Shown here piece after piece: positions 47,132 to 60,383 of a DNA stretch of 64,000 nt. Position 1 is the first letter of the stretch. Every line of letters begins with the position of its first letter. The stretch is from Antitrichia curtipendula. Lineage: Eukaryota; Streptophyta; Bryopsida; Hypnales; Leucodontaceae. The stretch is taken from positions 25,045,567 to 25,109,566 of the forward strand of contig OX579636.1 in the NCBI GenBank assembly GCA_951230915.1, written 5' to 3'. The notes beneath the pieces are model-generated. The model worked only from the letters and a program-made list of their open reading frames with translations, was not told where the DNA came from and made no database searches. Position numbers and translations under genes: made by a program.

Positions 47132-49187
47132 CACTACAACAGAACCAGTGTTTAATGACTGCAATGAGTCGTAAAATCGAAAAATATGACTGACCGTAGA
47201 AATCGTTGTAGATGACTGCAACATAACTGACATGAGTCATTATCGACGAGTCACTTCGGACATCAGTCATATACTCATATTGGCAGTCATATTTTTGGGG
47301 GGTATAATTATCCATAATTAGCCGTATTTTACCAACAAGGTGTATACTTTGACTATTTTTGAGGGCTTGACTTTTTTTTTAGTTGCCCGGGCAAACAAAA
47401 ATAAATCCTATGTGGCATGTGACTCCATGTAGTCATTTTTTTGGCTGACGTGGAATATAATTGTGGTCAGTCATATTTTGGCTAACGTGGAATATGACTG
47501 CGGTTAGTCATATTTTGGCTAATGTGGCATATGATTGTACAGTCATATTTTTTATAGATGTGGAATATGACTCTTTTTAGTCAAATTTTTGAATGATGTG
47601 GAATATGACTCTTATGAGTCATATTTTGAAAAATACAAAGTCATATTTTGATGTGTATAACTATGAGCACTATATGACTATAACTAGTTATATCTTGGTC
47701 AATATATATTATGAAATGTAACTCAAGTAAGTGATATTCAAGATGATAGAGGATCAAATGTTTTTAATTTGTGGTCTGTAATTGGAATGATTGAGTTTCA
47801 AATTAGCTTCAATAACAAACTACAATCACATTTTCTATGCATTTTAAATGGACATGATACATTACAATTATACATCAAGAAGATTTAACAATTGAATAAA
47901 AGACTCCATGTAGTTAAAAATAAATACATATGATTTTAGAGATATACAAGAGATAATCATATTGGAAAAGGAGAATGTAAGAAGGAAAGCAACTCTCTTC
48001 ATTGACATTTATTAGTCATCAATATAAAATATATATACCACAATGAATCATTTACAAAATCTAATAAGGCCTATATTCCTTACAATTATGTAAAGATGGC
48101 TCTATTGGGTTGCAAGTAGCCTCCAATTACTTTCTTTCAACTTTTGGTGCTTGCATATACAATTAAAGAAATGGGAGGTTAATTTTTAGTGAAGAACAAC
48201 AAAGCTCAACCTTCAAAGGCTTACAACAACACAAAATATGTAGCTCAAGTTTAGGGTAGGAAGAATAAGAATGGTGATGGAAAAAACAAGAAAAAAAAAG
48301 GACAAGTACTTAGAGATAAACAACAAGCAACAATTAAGATGCAACAAGCAACAACTAAGACACAACAAGCAACAACAAGAAACAACAAGCAACAACAAGA
48401 AAAAACAAGAAACAACAAGAAACAACAAGCAACAACAAGAAAAAACAAGAAACAAGAGTTAAGATGCAACAAGAAGAAACAACAAGCAAGAAGCAAGAAT
48501 TTAAAAGCAACAAGAAAAAACTAAAAACAAGAACTAAGAAGAAGAAAGAATTGAAATGCTAGAGAAAGAAAGAACTTAGATACAACAACAAGAAACAAGA
48601 AGCATGATTAGAATTAAAAGAAGCAAGAAACAAGAGTTAAGATGCAACAAAAAGCAACGACTAAGAAGCAAAAAATAAGAAGCAATAACAAATATGAGCT
48701 AAGAGACAACAAAAGACAAGGAAGAAGGGCCAAAAGAAGTGGTGGCTAGGATTTCAAAACCCTAAAAAGTGGCAGCTAGGGTTTTAAATCCCTAAAAAAG
48801 TGGTGACTAGGTTTCAAAATCCTAAAAAATAGGTGAGTAGGATTTCAAAATCCTAAACAATGATTTGCTCATATTTTTTTTGGAATTGCCCATAATTTTC
48901 TTGGATTGCCCAAAACAAAAAAAATGTCACTACCATGGAAATATAATTGGGAATATGATTCAATGTTCTCCAAACATGTTCTGTATGTTCCTTATGAAGT
49001 ACTTTGGTGTTTCCAATGGTCGTATAGTGTACACTTGTAAAGTGTATGGCCCAAAAATGACTGGCAGTCATATTTTGCAGTCATATTTCTTCCCAAGGTG
49101 TTGGCATTCAAGAATATGACTGCAACTAGTTGCCAGTCATCCTCAATCATATCTTTGCTGTAAAAAAATACCCATTTTTTTGTAGTG
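47132..49187. mobile_element. Non-autonomous CACTA-type DNA transposon, 2,056 bp
   Basis: The left end is CACTACAACAGAACCAGTG and the right end, reverse-complemented, is CACTACAAAAAAATGGG, matching CACTA (En/Spm) termini. The three bases TAC flank both sides (47129-47131 and 49188-49190), the expected 3-bp target duplication. Many subterminal copies of GTCATATT or AATATGAC in both orientations lie in the first about 600 bp and last about 120 bp, like the transposase-binding repeats of this superfamily. No transposase ORF is present. Removing the element and one TAC restores the kinase exon phase exactly. Confidence 0.85.
48310..48720 (+). repeat. CAACAAGAA-type simple repeat inside the CACTA element
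   Basis: A long degenerate run of CAACAAGCAACAACAAGAAA words with AAGATGCAACAAG spacers. It is open on several frames because of its composition and is not evidence for coding. Confidence 0.85.
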
Positions 49188-49529
49188 TACCCTTGTAGAG
49201 TTCAGCCATTAGCTTGATTTCATGGCTATCAAGATTGGAGAAAACATGAGCGTGGTCAACAGATTCATCCACACGATCGTTCTTCAAGGTGATCGTTGTT
49301 CTCAACCACTCATCATCACATAAACCATCATCAATTTCACACTTGTAAGCAACAAAGCAGAGGTACATCATGAGCTCCAGTTGCCTTCCATGAAGATCAG
49401 AAAACTTCTCCTCGAGCTTCGGACACATCTTCATGGAAGATGCCTGTGCAAGCTCAAAATAATCCATCATGATCGAGATGAAGAGACTGATGCACAAAAG
49501 GAGTGGAGCCTGGCAAAGTCTTTGCAACC

Positions 49530-50800
49530 TGCGAACACCCCAATTAGTACATGGATCCACTTTGATCAAAAACTATAATTCCTCTCAACACCAGAAATTC
49601 AAAAAAATGATTACTGGAGCTCAATACCATGTCCACAGGGTTCCAAACGTAAATCATCAATGCTATAGCTCTTCCCAGTCTCTCGGCAACGTGGAGATCA
49701 CAAAAAGAATGCTCAATGTCAGTACATAAAATGCAATAGATATCAATGATTCATATATATCAATGATAGTGGAACCTTTGTGCTACATGTGAGCTATGAG
49801 CTCTACCTACAAGAGGACGTTCCTGGGGAACCGTAGAAGTGGCAACGGTGGAGGTCCAACACCTACAACAGAATCCTTGCAACCTGATGAACACTATATC
49901 GGTCAAGCAGCTCACCAACTGCTCGGCTTGCCCTCGGCATACAAACTCTTGTAACTAAGTTCCAAGATTGCTCACCAATCGGCACGTGAACCAGCAACAA
50001 CCCCGGTTGTGACTCTTGTCCACCATCATTGCATTGATACAATTAGGGTAGGACATTGTTTGCAAGAAGTACTAAGAGCTATTCATTACGCAAACCAATT
50101 CTCTAACTAATGCGCAAAAAGACCTCTTCAACGCAATTGACATCCCAATCAAGACAACCTGGAAGATGTATATGAATACTTTCAGATTAAACTCTCCAAG
50201 TAGTGAGACTTGACCATTTACGAGCTCGTTTCCAAAAGCACGCAGAAGTAACGACCACAAGATGCACAGTCCTTCAATTTTGGTGCACAACAACAACCAT
50301 ACATCCAGCATTAAACAACTTCAGATACGCGAGAGGATCCCTGATCAATCGTGAAAGTGACAATGTCACGCTCCTACAATACCACCAAGAATAGATAGGC
50401 AAAACACGCATGATCCAAATTACATTACTTGCTACGCATATTCAAAATTCCCCGGCATAGTGCTCCAACGGCTTTTTTTCACCTCCTGGAAGCACACAAG
50501 GGCGATCCATCTTCGGAAGGACACTAGGAGACCTCCAACGACATGACTCCGCTGCAACTATGGTGTCTTCACTTCAATTGTTTTCCAGCAACGCTTTCCC
50601 AAGAAGACTAAAGGGCACCCTCGAACATTAGAGTTGCACTATACTCTACTACTACTGTACAACGCAAATGAATTGGGGATGTGGCAATGGCATTCATCTA
50701 TGGAACACGCGGTGCCAGGCGACTTGAGCAGTGAGCACCTTTCGAGGGTCTATTGGTAAGCAGGCTCACAAATTTATTTCTAGCACCTTGCGTCCATCTT
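49530..50800 (-). other. Possible upstream exons of the kinase pseudogene, unresolved
   Basis: Moderately GC-richer sequence. A minus frame at 50311-50072 is hydrophobic (ILWSLLLRAFGNELVNG, VFIYIFQVVLIGMS) with an internal TTCCAG acceptor-like site, so it could hold 5' exons of the kinase gene. A plus frame near 50645-50752 (NELGMWQWHSSMEHAV) is also protein-like. Neither joins cleanly to a neighbour and no domain was recognised. Confidence 0.25.
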
Positions 50801-52004
50801 TGTACACCAAATGAGTCCTACCCTTACCTTGGGATTCACTTGAACTCGAACCCTCAGGCAAGTATTAGTAGAGGTCAATTTTAGAAACATGTTGCAAATA
50901 ATACAATAGATGTAATTACTTTGATTATTGTATTTTTCATAGGGAGAAAACTTTTGGTGTAATTAACTAGATTCATTTTCTAATATGAAAAGTATCTTGA
51001 GCGTCAAGCACTCAAGTACTCACTACATGCAAGTATATGTAGGTGGCAAGCCTTTTGTGGGGCTCTCTAATATGCTTAGAAATAAATGTAAAAATATAGC
51101 TCTTATTCTAGTAATTAATTTTGTGTTCTTCAATCTCTACAAAAAATTTGAGGTCTCTATTATAAGCATGAATTCAAAATTTCTAAATTTAATCATTAGT
51201 TCTATTGCTATCTTCTTAGAGTATATTTTTTCCCTTCATCTATAGGACCTACTACCTACATATATATGATAACTCTAGCTAATTGTGACCCCTTTATAAT
51301 TGACCCTCATAGATTTTTTGCCTTAAATGTACAAATTTTATTTATAAGAGATTAATGAGGGTTGATTTTGGATACACTTATTTTCAACACTTTAGAAAAT
51401 GCATAGTTTATTCATATTGAGTTTAAAAATTGTATTGTAAAAGAATCTATAAATCATTTCTCTTTTGATTACCATCAAGATTCCATAATAGGGACTATGT
51501 GCAAAAGCTTATTTAAACTAATTAAACCTTAGTTGCACTTGGTGTCCATTGATATGCAATGCAATATATGAAATCAAATACTAATGAAATTAATAAACTT
51601 ACCTTGTAGAATGTGGACATCTTAACTAGATGTTTTACAATTGCAGCACTTTGGTGACACCTTTTCCAAGCAAGGTGATCATGTTATAGGAAGAGGCTCA
51701 AAATCAGTTTGGGCATTAAGAAGCGCCCCTACAAAAATGCCCAAAACAATGCACATGAAAATGCACATGGATGTAGAAATGGAAGTGATTTTGTGTGGTG
51801 AAAAACTGCCATCCCATGTGTGGTCTTAGGCTATTGAGAAGGTGACATGGTTCACCGTCATGTGTAATTTTGCTTATAATAAAGTCCTAAGTTTGGTGAG
51901 GCCTGCAAAATGGCATTGAAATGTCAAAAAGTAGCAAGAAAAATTGCAAAAAATACATCTGAGGTTAAACCTCCTTTTACTAAAATGTTTCTTAATCACT
52001 CCTA
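50801..52004. other. AT-rich spacer, no gene seen
   Basis: Only short frames without motifs occur here. The sequence leads into the degenerate tandem repeat at 52005. Confidence 0.4.
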
Positions 52005-52640
52005 ACTACTTGGATTGATGTGAAATTTTAACCACACAAACTAGACCAGTATGCGCAACTTTTCCTGAATAGTTTATTGAAAATGGACATTGTATGAAGA
52101 AGAAACAAACCACCGAAGTTCATTGTAATCCAAAAATGTAGGGATCATTAACTTTGAATTGCTCCCAAACATTCAAAACAACTTGGATTGACATGAAAAT
52201 TTTACCACAATAACTAGATTGCAAGGAAAACATAACCCAACAATTTTTATTGAAAACTAACATTAGATGAAGTAGACACAAGCCCCCAAAGTTGCAGCCA
52301 TCAAATGCAGTTTGATGGACTCAATTGAACCTGTGAACTTTGATTGGCTTCCAAAAAATCAGTACATATTGGATTGACCTGAAAATTTTACCACACAAAC
52401 AAAAAGAAAGAGCACAAGTTTTTCTACAAGTTTTATTGAATTTGGACATTGGAAGCAAAAGTTACAACACTTTGAATTAGACTTGAAACTATGTGAGGAA
52501 ACCCTGGGGTATTTAGGAGTTGCAATAAAATTTGATTTACAATGGGGAATGAATTGAATGGAAATGTATAGTGGATCATTCTTAAACTCATTGGCTCCAA
52601 TCATTCAAAAGCATGTCCTGATTCATCACAATTGCACCTA
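52005..52640 (+). repeat. Degenerate tandem repeat, period about 175-185 bp, three units
   Basis: Units start with CTTGGATTGATGTGAAATTTT at about 52010, a close variant at 52184 and another at 52369. Each continues with ACCACA-AACTAGA, a TTTATTGAA block and a GGACATT or AACATTAG block. Identity between units is only moderate, so this is an old satellite-like or duplicated segment. Confidence 0.65.
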
Positions 52641-53399
52641 TGAGCATTAATAAGGACTTAGGCACCTCTGACTTTGAAAAATCATATCTTATTCATTTTA
52701 AGCCAAAAAATTAAAATTAAAATTTTCACTGTTTTGTTTCTAATTTTTCTTTCTCCCACAAAAATGTAAAAAGTCTTTGGATCCACCCATCTTTGCACAT
52801 GGGTCTTTCTTCCCTTAAATGAGCGCTTCCTAAGCCTTCTACCTTAAGCTTACTCTCTGTATAAACTTGCACTCCTATCCTACAAATTTGGCCAACCACT
52901 TCATGCATTCACCCGAATGGCCAGGGCTAAAACTGATTTGGTATTATGTTTTTTTTATCCCGCATAGGGATGAAAAGGGGGTAAATGTAAAAACTTGGAT
53001 CCTATACTAGGATTTTAGTTTTGTGATTTGTAACTATAAATAGCTTAACACCTAAAGGACACATGGTGTTTTAGGCCATAAACTACTTCAAAGTACTAAA
53101 ATCCAAAGCAAGTCTAAAATCTTCATCTATATTTATTCATTAATAAATTCAACTGTAGGATCCTTTAGTTAACTTATTAGAATACACCCTCCTAAAATTT
53201 TAGAATAAGAAACCTTACCAATTGCAAGATCAAGTTGCTTGAATTTATTTTTTTAAGTATTTTATGTACTTCCCAAATGGTTAGGTTTCATCTTTCAAAC
53301 TTTTTATACAAAAATGAGTAGATCTTACAACTTGTTACTTTCTATAATATGTTGAATAAATAAGCTGAAAATACACATAAAAAATTTCAAACAAAATAT
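52641..53399. other. AT-rich spacer, no gene seen
   Basis: No coding frame, RNA gene or clear repeat boundary was recognised. Sequence is largely A and T rich with short random frames. Confidence 0.4.
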
Positions 53400-55620
53400 A
53401 TTTCATATTTGTGTGTAAAAAAATAGTAAGTAGAAAAAAGTAGAGTATGATTTAAAATACGAAATTGTTAAGAATTTAGTTATGAAATTGAAAAATGACA
53501 ATACCAATGGTTGTTATGTTGTAATAAACAATCTACATCCAATGCTTTTATTTTTTTTCAAAAATATTGAAAATTGAGTTAAATGAAAGACTTCAAAGTT
53601 TATTTCAAAGTAGAGATTCCATAAGTGCCCGCAAACCAAAATTCCTCATAACTTTCATCTTGTTAATCAAAATGGAATGATTCAAAGCTTTTCACATATA
53701 TATAAATCTAAGAAACCAAATTCAAATGTTTATTTCTTGAGAAGGTGATTTCTTTTAGCTACCCATATTGCTCCACATGTTGTAAGAAAATTTCAAAGAA
53801 AAAAACTAAAAAATAACGTTTGTAGTGAGCTTCTCAAAATTGTTATGTTGCCAAAAAAACATAGTTTAGTCCTTTACAAGTTAATCAAGGTCTTTGATTT
53901 CAAATATTAATTCAAAATTTTCAAATTTAATCAATTTGTAGTATAGAATTAGAAATAATAGGTTCTTATTTTTTTCCTCAAGCTGAAAAATCTACTAGAC
54001 TATCACAATTGCCCTAAACATCATATACATTATTTGGGGATTTTTCCAATGAAATGGGAGTTTCTAGTTTGCCCCTAGACCATAAATTCAATAGTATTTT
54101 TTATTAAAAAATACCAAATAAGCAATGCAATTATAGAAAAAGCATGTGTGTAAGTGAAAATTTTGAAAATCCTATGAATTAATTCCAAAATATTTAGCAT
54201 TTTATAAAAAATAATCATCAAATATACATATATTAGACGTATACACTATAAACATGTAAAAATCCATATATTGAATTTATACTTTGATAATCGAATATAT
54301 ATAAATTAGATCTATAAACATGAAACAATATTTGTAGAAGTATTACGAATCAGAAATGGTTGCAATTATGCTAGCACGAGTGCTAGCAAAATACACGGTC
54401 TTCGGAACCACTTAAGTCAACAATGTAGATGAACTCATGAAAGGAAAAGCACAAATTGAAAATCATACAACCAAACTCTAGCATCCCCCTTGAGATGCAC
54501 TATCACATATCACATTGTACTGTATATCTTCTTATAAATGTTTGTCCCCCAAAGCTATTTTTTTGCCTATAAAGTTGATCATTCAAAAGACTATAACTGT
54601 TATAATCAAAAAATCAAAGAAACTAGTTTTTACTTTTTTACAGAAGAAATTAAAAAATTTAAGGACATCCATGTACAACAAGAAATGAAAGTGTGAGCAT
54701 TTACCCCTAAAGGTCAAAGACTATGTTTTTACCAAAACCACTCCAAAACTGCTATTTCTTATACAAGTACCAAATTTTAGAGAAAAAACATTTTTGAAAA
54801 AATCTAACCGCAGGATCTTGTATTAAACTAGTTTGAGAAGTTGTGGAAAAAATTTCAGAAATTTACACCGTGTGGATTGCAAGATAACAGTGTTTGAATT
54901 GACAAAAATCCTTTTTCTGTCCCTGCAAAAATCCGGGCAGCTGCACTTCACAAGGTCACATTGGTATGAAAAATGTCCAAAATGGTGGTTACTCTTTGGA
55001 TTCATTCTTCAAGGCAAGTTGGCTACATGCTTGAAAATTTTCAGATCATTTGGAATTGTAAGACATATAGAAAAAAAATAGTAAGTAGAAAGAGGTAGAG
55101 AATGTTAAAAACACTAAATTGTCAAGAATTTAAATATGAAGTTGCAAAATGCCAATCCCTATGGTTGTAATGTTGTAATAAAAAATCTACACCCACAGAT
55201 TTTGTTTTTTTCAAAGTTTATTTTAGAATAGAGATTCTATGACTACCTCAAACTAAAACTCCTCATAACTTTCATTTCATTAATCAATGTGTAATGATTT
55301 AAAGCTTTCCGTGTATATATAAATCTAAAGAACCAATTTCAAATTTTTGTTTTAAGAAAAAGTGATTTTTGAAGAAGTTTTTTCAATTGCCCGGGCTGCC
55401 TACCGACCAATGAAAATGACATATCATGAAATAACTTTTAACCGCGTAGTCAAAAGTTATGAAAATTGTTGGGCCTTAAAGCTACTCCTTGGATGCATCT
55501 TGTGTGAAATTTTCAAAGAAAAAAAATAGAAATTCCGTTCATAGTGAGTTGCCCAAAATCGCTATGTTGTCAAAAAATGGTGTTTGATCCTTTAGGGGTT
55601 AATTGGAAAGTTCCTCTATC
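53400..55620 (+). repeat. Two diverged direct copies of a repeat of about 500 bp
   Basis: 53400-53890 and 55065-55600 share the same order of blocks: AAAATAGTAAGTAGAAA, GGTTGT-ATGTTGTAATAAA, TTTATTT-AGA-TAGAGATTC, CTCATAACTTTCATTT and TATATAAATCTAA. The second copy then reaches AGTGAGTTGCCCAAAATCG and a GGTTAATTGG ending like the first. They are separated by about 1.2 kb of AT-rich DNA without a gene. Confidence 0.65.
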
Positions 55621-56249
55621 AAGAAGTTGTTGGCCTTGAGTGGTGAACTTCACTCTTCTGCATGCCACATATGAGGTTTACGTTTTTCAAATATGAATTA
55701 TTGATTTAAGAATTTCAAAAAATTGGAAATTTTTTAATTTGATAGTCATTTAAAAAAAATTAAAGTGGACATATGTTTATGAGAGAGGAAAAATTGGATC
55801 ATTTGTAGCTGTAAGAGGAAATTGAAATACATTAAACACAATGGTGAGATTGTATCAACAATGAAATTTAAGATATTTCAAATTTTTTCCTTATCAAAAA
55901 AATTATAAAATTCAGCTCAACATAAAATGTATCAAATCCGTCATTTGTCCCCGTAGCCGAGCCCATAGCGGCTTCCACTGTTGAACCAAGAATATACTTC
56001 ATAGCTTTCACTTCACTTATTTAAATGAATTGAAGCATATCATCCCTAATAGACAAAATATTTGTTTATTAAAAAATAATAGTACTATTTTATTTTTTCT
56101 TGGTTGGTCCTCCTTGATTTTTATGAGCTCTCTCTAGCATTATTGTAGGTCTTGGCCACCACTAGCAATAAAAAATAAAATTTCAGAAACCTTTTTTTTT
56201 TCTATCCTGAAAAAAAGGTTATGGAAATGATGTCCCAAATGAAGATCAC
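55621..56249. other. AT-rich spacer up to repeat copy D
   Basis: No gene was seen. The last five bases (56250-56254, ATGAG) are the left target duplication of the LTR-like copy D. Confidence 0.4.
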
Positions 56250-56254
56250 ATGAG

Positions 56255-59200
56255 TGTGGGCGCAAGATTACCCACCCTTGGTAATCAGGCGAACACCGAC
56301 CAGGTTCTATGCCTTTATCCACATTTTGAATATATGGGGGTGCTGTAAGCGCGGTCCACTGTGCCTTCCAAGCAATGGATCTTTTTGTGCTAACGTTTTC
56401 TAAGTGTCGTGGATGGCAGCGAATACTACTAGAATTGCATGGGTAACTAACAAGCTGACTGTGATGAACTAAGGTGATTGGTAATTCCAAACTCCCTAAC
56501 TGTCTATCCTATGCATCAGGTTGGCTGGGTAGTTGGCGTCATTTCTAACGTCCCTAACTACGTGAGCGGGGAACCCTTACGTTCCTTCCATGAGTGTCAA
56601 AGACTATCTTTCGAGGTTTGACACTTCTCTCGGAATTTTCAAACCTACGGCTAATCCTAAGCTTAATTCTTCCTCTAATTTCCAACTTCTAAATATAACT
56701 CTAGATTTTGACTCCCGAGTATTAAATCTAACTTTTGCTTCCGCTTTTGATTCTATGGTTGACTTTTACCCTTGGTTTTTTATTCCAAAGTAATTCTAAA
56801 TTTTTATTCCTACTATTTAACTCTAGATTTTTACTCCTAAACTTGACTCTGGATTTTTACTCCTAAGTTTAACTCCAAATTTTTACTCCTAAATTTGACT
56901 CTGGATTTTTACTTCTAAATTTAACTCTAAATTTTTATTCCTAAATTTTTACTCCTAAATTTAACTCTAATTTTTTACTCCTAATTTTTAACTCTAAATT
57001 TTTACTCCTAAATTTAACTCTAAGTTTTTACTCCTAATTTAACGCTAACTTTTAACCTCTCTTTCTAATTTTTTCCTTTACTTATCGCGGTTTACTATTC
57101 ACGTAAAAAGGGCTAAATTTAGGGGAAGAACCAAAAGCTAATTGGGAACAATCCACCAACGATTAAATCAAAAACTCACCCCTTTGCTGCCGGTATCGGA
57201 AAGAAGTTCGTCCACGCCCGTATGCACATTCTCGTGCTCCATGGTGGTCCTTGATTTTTGGTTGAATTTCTTCAAGCTCACCGCTTATTTTGGGGGAAGT
57301 TTATGACCCCGTGCGATCTAAACCTTTCTCCTTCCCTTCCTCCTTTCCTTCTCTCTCTTTTCTATTCCCTTTCTCTCTTTCTACACTAACACTATTCTAC
57401 CTAAACTTGATGGATGTCTTACACTATAGATTCAATTTCCAAGGAGGTGTTAATGTCTCTCCTACTCTCTTACGCGACCTTGTCTTCGTGTCATCCTAAT
57501 CCTCCCCCTAATGGTCACAATGAATTCTCGAGATTTCCTTCCTAATACCTACTTAGCTAACCTAGGTCACTATTTATTGTCACTCTCATCTAAGTTGCCC
57601 ATATAGCCAACCCTCCTTTTCTCCTCCTCCTATCTTTTAAGTGGTTTTGCAAGTTTTGGACGGACGATTTTTTCCTACGTGGAGCTTAGCCAGGGTTGGA
57701 CCCCATTTCTATCCTTTCCTCTCTCTCTACCGTCACCTTGTCAGGTTCTCTTTTTTTTGTTTTGACAACGGCCCGACTCCCCACCCAGACTCTAATTTCA
57801 CCTAGCTTGTATGTGATCTTTAGAATCTAATTTTTCTTTTCTTTGGCCTTGGTAACTAGTGTTTTGTTTTGTTTTCCCCCGACTCCCTTGGACTGCCTTG
57901 GTTCCCGACTCCCCTGGACTGCCGAGGTTACCCGACTCCTCTGACTGCCGAGGTTCCCGACTCCCTGGACTGCGAGGTTACCCGACCCCCTAGACTGCAA
58001 GGTTACCCAACCCCCTAGACTGCAAGGTTACCCGACCCCTGACTGGCTGGGCGACTGGTTCCTTCAGCTAACTGGCCCCCTCTAATCTAAAAACTGGTTT
58101 TCTCTAACTATAACGGGTTCTTTCTAACTAAAACTGGTTTTCTCTTAACTAACCGGTTTCTCTCTAACTAAAAATTGGTTTTCTGTAACTAAACGGGTTC
58201 CCTCTAACTAAAAACTGGTTTTCTCTAACTACGGTTCTCCCTAACTAAAAACTGGTTTTCTCTAATTAAAAACGGTTTCTCTCTTACTAAAACGGGTTCC
58301 CTCTAACTAAAAGCTGGTTTTTTCTAACTAAAATGAGTTCCCTCTAACTAAAAGCTGGTTTTCTCTAAGCTAAGATGAGTAACTTTGAACACTAAGCTTA
58401 TCAATCGTAAGGGCTCTACCTATCTTGGAAGCTAAACTTTGGGTGTTTCCACAGAGGTCTTGGAAACTAGACTTTGGAACTAAACCCTTGGGAGGGTCAA
58501 AGCTTCGCCGCCAAGTTGGTTTTAACACCAACTTTAGGACTTGGGAACACACCGGGCGTTCAAAACTCCGCCGTCCTAATTTTAACACGCACTCTAGGAC
58601 TTCTGACAGGTTCAAAGCTTTGCCGTGTAGTGGGATCCCACACACGGTGAACACAACCGTGCACAAAGGTTAGTTTCAAGAAAAGGGGTTCCCTCCAACA
58701 CAAGAATTCACCAAGGGTTAGTGCCACTTGACATGCATGAGTTAGTATGATAACGGTCAATGTTAGCACTCAACGGTTCATACTAAAAAAAACCCAAAGC
58801 GGCATCGCCAAGGTACGGTGGGGGTGGCTTTAGGATTAGTACAACAATCCCACAGAATACTCGACCAAAGAACGCGTTAGTCCACAACCAAGAGAAATGA
58901 GAGCCAAATGATACACGTACAATAAAAGTAGGAGGAACCCACAAAGACTTAACAGCTCGAACTTCAACAACAATGGAGCCCAAAAGAGCTCAAAAAACAC
59001 TGTAGAGGTTTCTTGGCTAAAACGCCAAAAATTCCAACATAAGTTGGACCCACGGACCCAAAACAAGATTTGGGGGTGTTCTTGAGAGAAAAATGGGGAC
59101 CTTAAAGAGGTTTCCAAGGCCCCACTCTTCCCTCAAGAGTTCTAAAGTAACCTTATCAACTTGGATTTTCATCCTCATCTTCAAAGATTTTCATCCTAAT

Positions 59201-60378
59201 CCCTAAAAAACTACTTTTACCTATCTACGCTGGACCAACCTCCTAACTTTTGGAGATTAACTCCAATCGTCAAACGAATTGCACCATTGGCTCCAGATTG
59301 CCGTGTTTAGTCCTAGAACCCCCTACCTCCCGTACCGAGGACAAAAAACCATCGTAGGCTAATTTAGTTTAAAAACTAAACCGTGGTAAAATCCTAGATC
59401 TTACAGGTTTCCTATTTTTGAGAAATGTAAATAGCCTAGGGTCTCCGGTAGGTGTGAGGGAGCCGGAAAAGACTCTTGGTTGACTTCGTTTCGCCGTCGT
59501 ATGGTCCCAAGATGCCGGTCAACGCGTCGAGGACCCCGCCACGTGATTAATTCTTGAGGAATCTCGCCGGTTCATGTACTTGCTGCTATCGGAATGTCGC
59601 GAAACTTCACAGAGCGCATTATTAACATAAAGCAAGCTAGTCTAATTTTTAGTGAGATTTTCTGGCAACCTGGGTAATTTCCATGAAATTCCCGTTGGAG
59701 GTTATCAAGGTTGACCACCCGCAAAATGTTCTTCTGCAAGTCGGAAGATGACGGGATTTTTTCACATGACCTCTCAGGGGGTCACATGAAAGATGTGCAG
59801 GTGCGTTTCCGTACCTGGCACAATTGGTCAATGGAGATGAATTGGCCATCTCCTTGAGTTTATCGATGGTGCGGGAATCTTTTGCAGATAGAGGAATCTT
59901 GGCAAATCGATTTTGTCGTTGGACTCCTGGCATGGGATTTACCCTAGGACACCATCTTTGGGCTGTAGATTCCTCCATGGGCTCGGTCTTGCGTCAGTGG
60001 CTCCTGCATGCTAACAATCGGGGTTTGGAGAATTTCTAAACCTAACTCTAGGACAATAGTAGTGGCCTCGTTGTGGATCCCTTGGACCGACTTAGCCATG
60101 AATTGCCACATTTATGGTGGGATTTAGCCCTTTTGGGCCTATGTGACTTGAACCCTCCAAATCCATCCGTTTTGTTCTTTCTATCTATTTTTGGGCCCAG
60201 TTTGGTGAAATTCTAAGTCTAAACACAAATCTAGACCAAATACAATAATGGGTATGTTACAACCCTATTTTGATTCTACACTCTTTTTATGGCTTTTTGT
60301 ATATTTTTCTTAACTTTAAGTTGCAAATTTCCAAGAAAATAATTCTACGAGTCCCAAGTGACAAATTGGGAGCTCACA
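56255..60378 (-). mobile_element. Complete LTR-like repeat, copy D (4,124 bp) with target duplication
   Basis: The block begins TGTGGGCGCAAG and ends GGGAGCTCACA and is flanked by ATGAG on both sides (56250-56254 and 60379-60383). TG...CA ends with a 5-bp duplication are what an integrated LTR leaves, so this is best read as a very long solo LTR or a non-autonomous element. On the minus strand a start in Kozak-like context (CCACCATGG near 57242) is followed by 21 codons and a GTGAGT donor, as in A, B and C. Internal arrays lie at 56780-57050, 57878-58050 and 58090-58375. No retroviral-type enzyme is encoded. Strand follows the ATG exon and is not certain. Confidence 0.8.
57878..58375 (+). repeat. 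Two adjoining tandem arrays inside repeat copy D
   Basis: From 57878 to about 58050, units of about 25 bp (CCCGACTCCCCTGGACTGCC plus GAGGTTA) repeat about seven times with decay. From about 58090 to 58375, units built on CTAACTAAAAACTGGTTTTC repeat about a dozen times. Copies A and B carry different short tandem words at the corresponding place, so this part of the element evolves quickly. Confidence 0.8.
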
Positions 60379-60383
60379 ATGAG

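Larger units (their letters stand above)
45900..49529 (-). pseudogene. TKL-type protein kinase pseudogene split by a transposon
   Basis: The minus strand reads from an acceptor at 49530 through SDLHGRQLELMMYLCFVAYK and MAELYKG, is broken by the CACTA-type insertion, then resumes in the same frame at 47131. TAG 47025-47027 interrupts it. The kinase domain follows: glycine loop GKGRMATVYK (third glycine is alanine), YAMKSFK with the ATP lysine, VVHGDLKPNNIVL catalytic loop, VIVLGGAQF where DFG should be (aspartate lost), MAPKILE for APE, and DVYSFGGVAHE. TAG 45987 and TGA 45981 then fall in-frame before HPKDRPLFSRICEEL, the usual C-lobe end, and a donor-like GTGAGC follows at 45899. With three stops, an insertion and missing motifs it cannot make active kinase. 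Upstream exons were not resolved. Confidence 0.8.

Noticed and set aside
48213..48524. Several overlapping ORFs on both strands near 48.2-48.5 kb
   Set aside because: All arise from the CAACAAGAA simple repeat inside the CACTA element.
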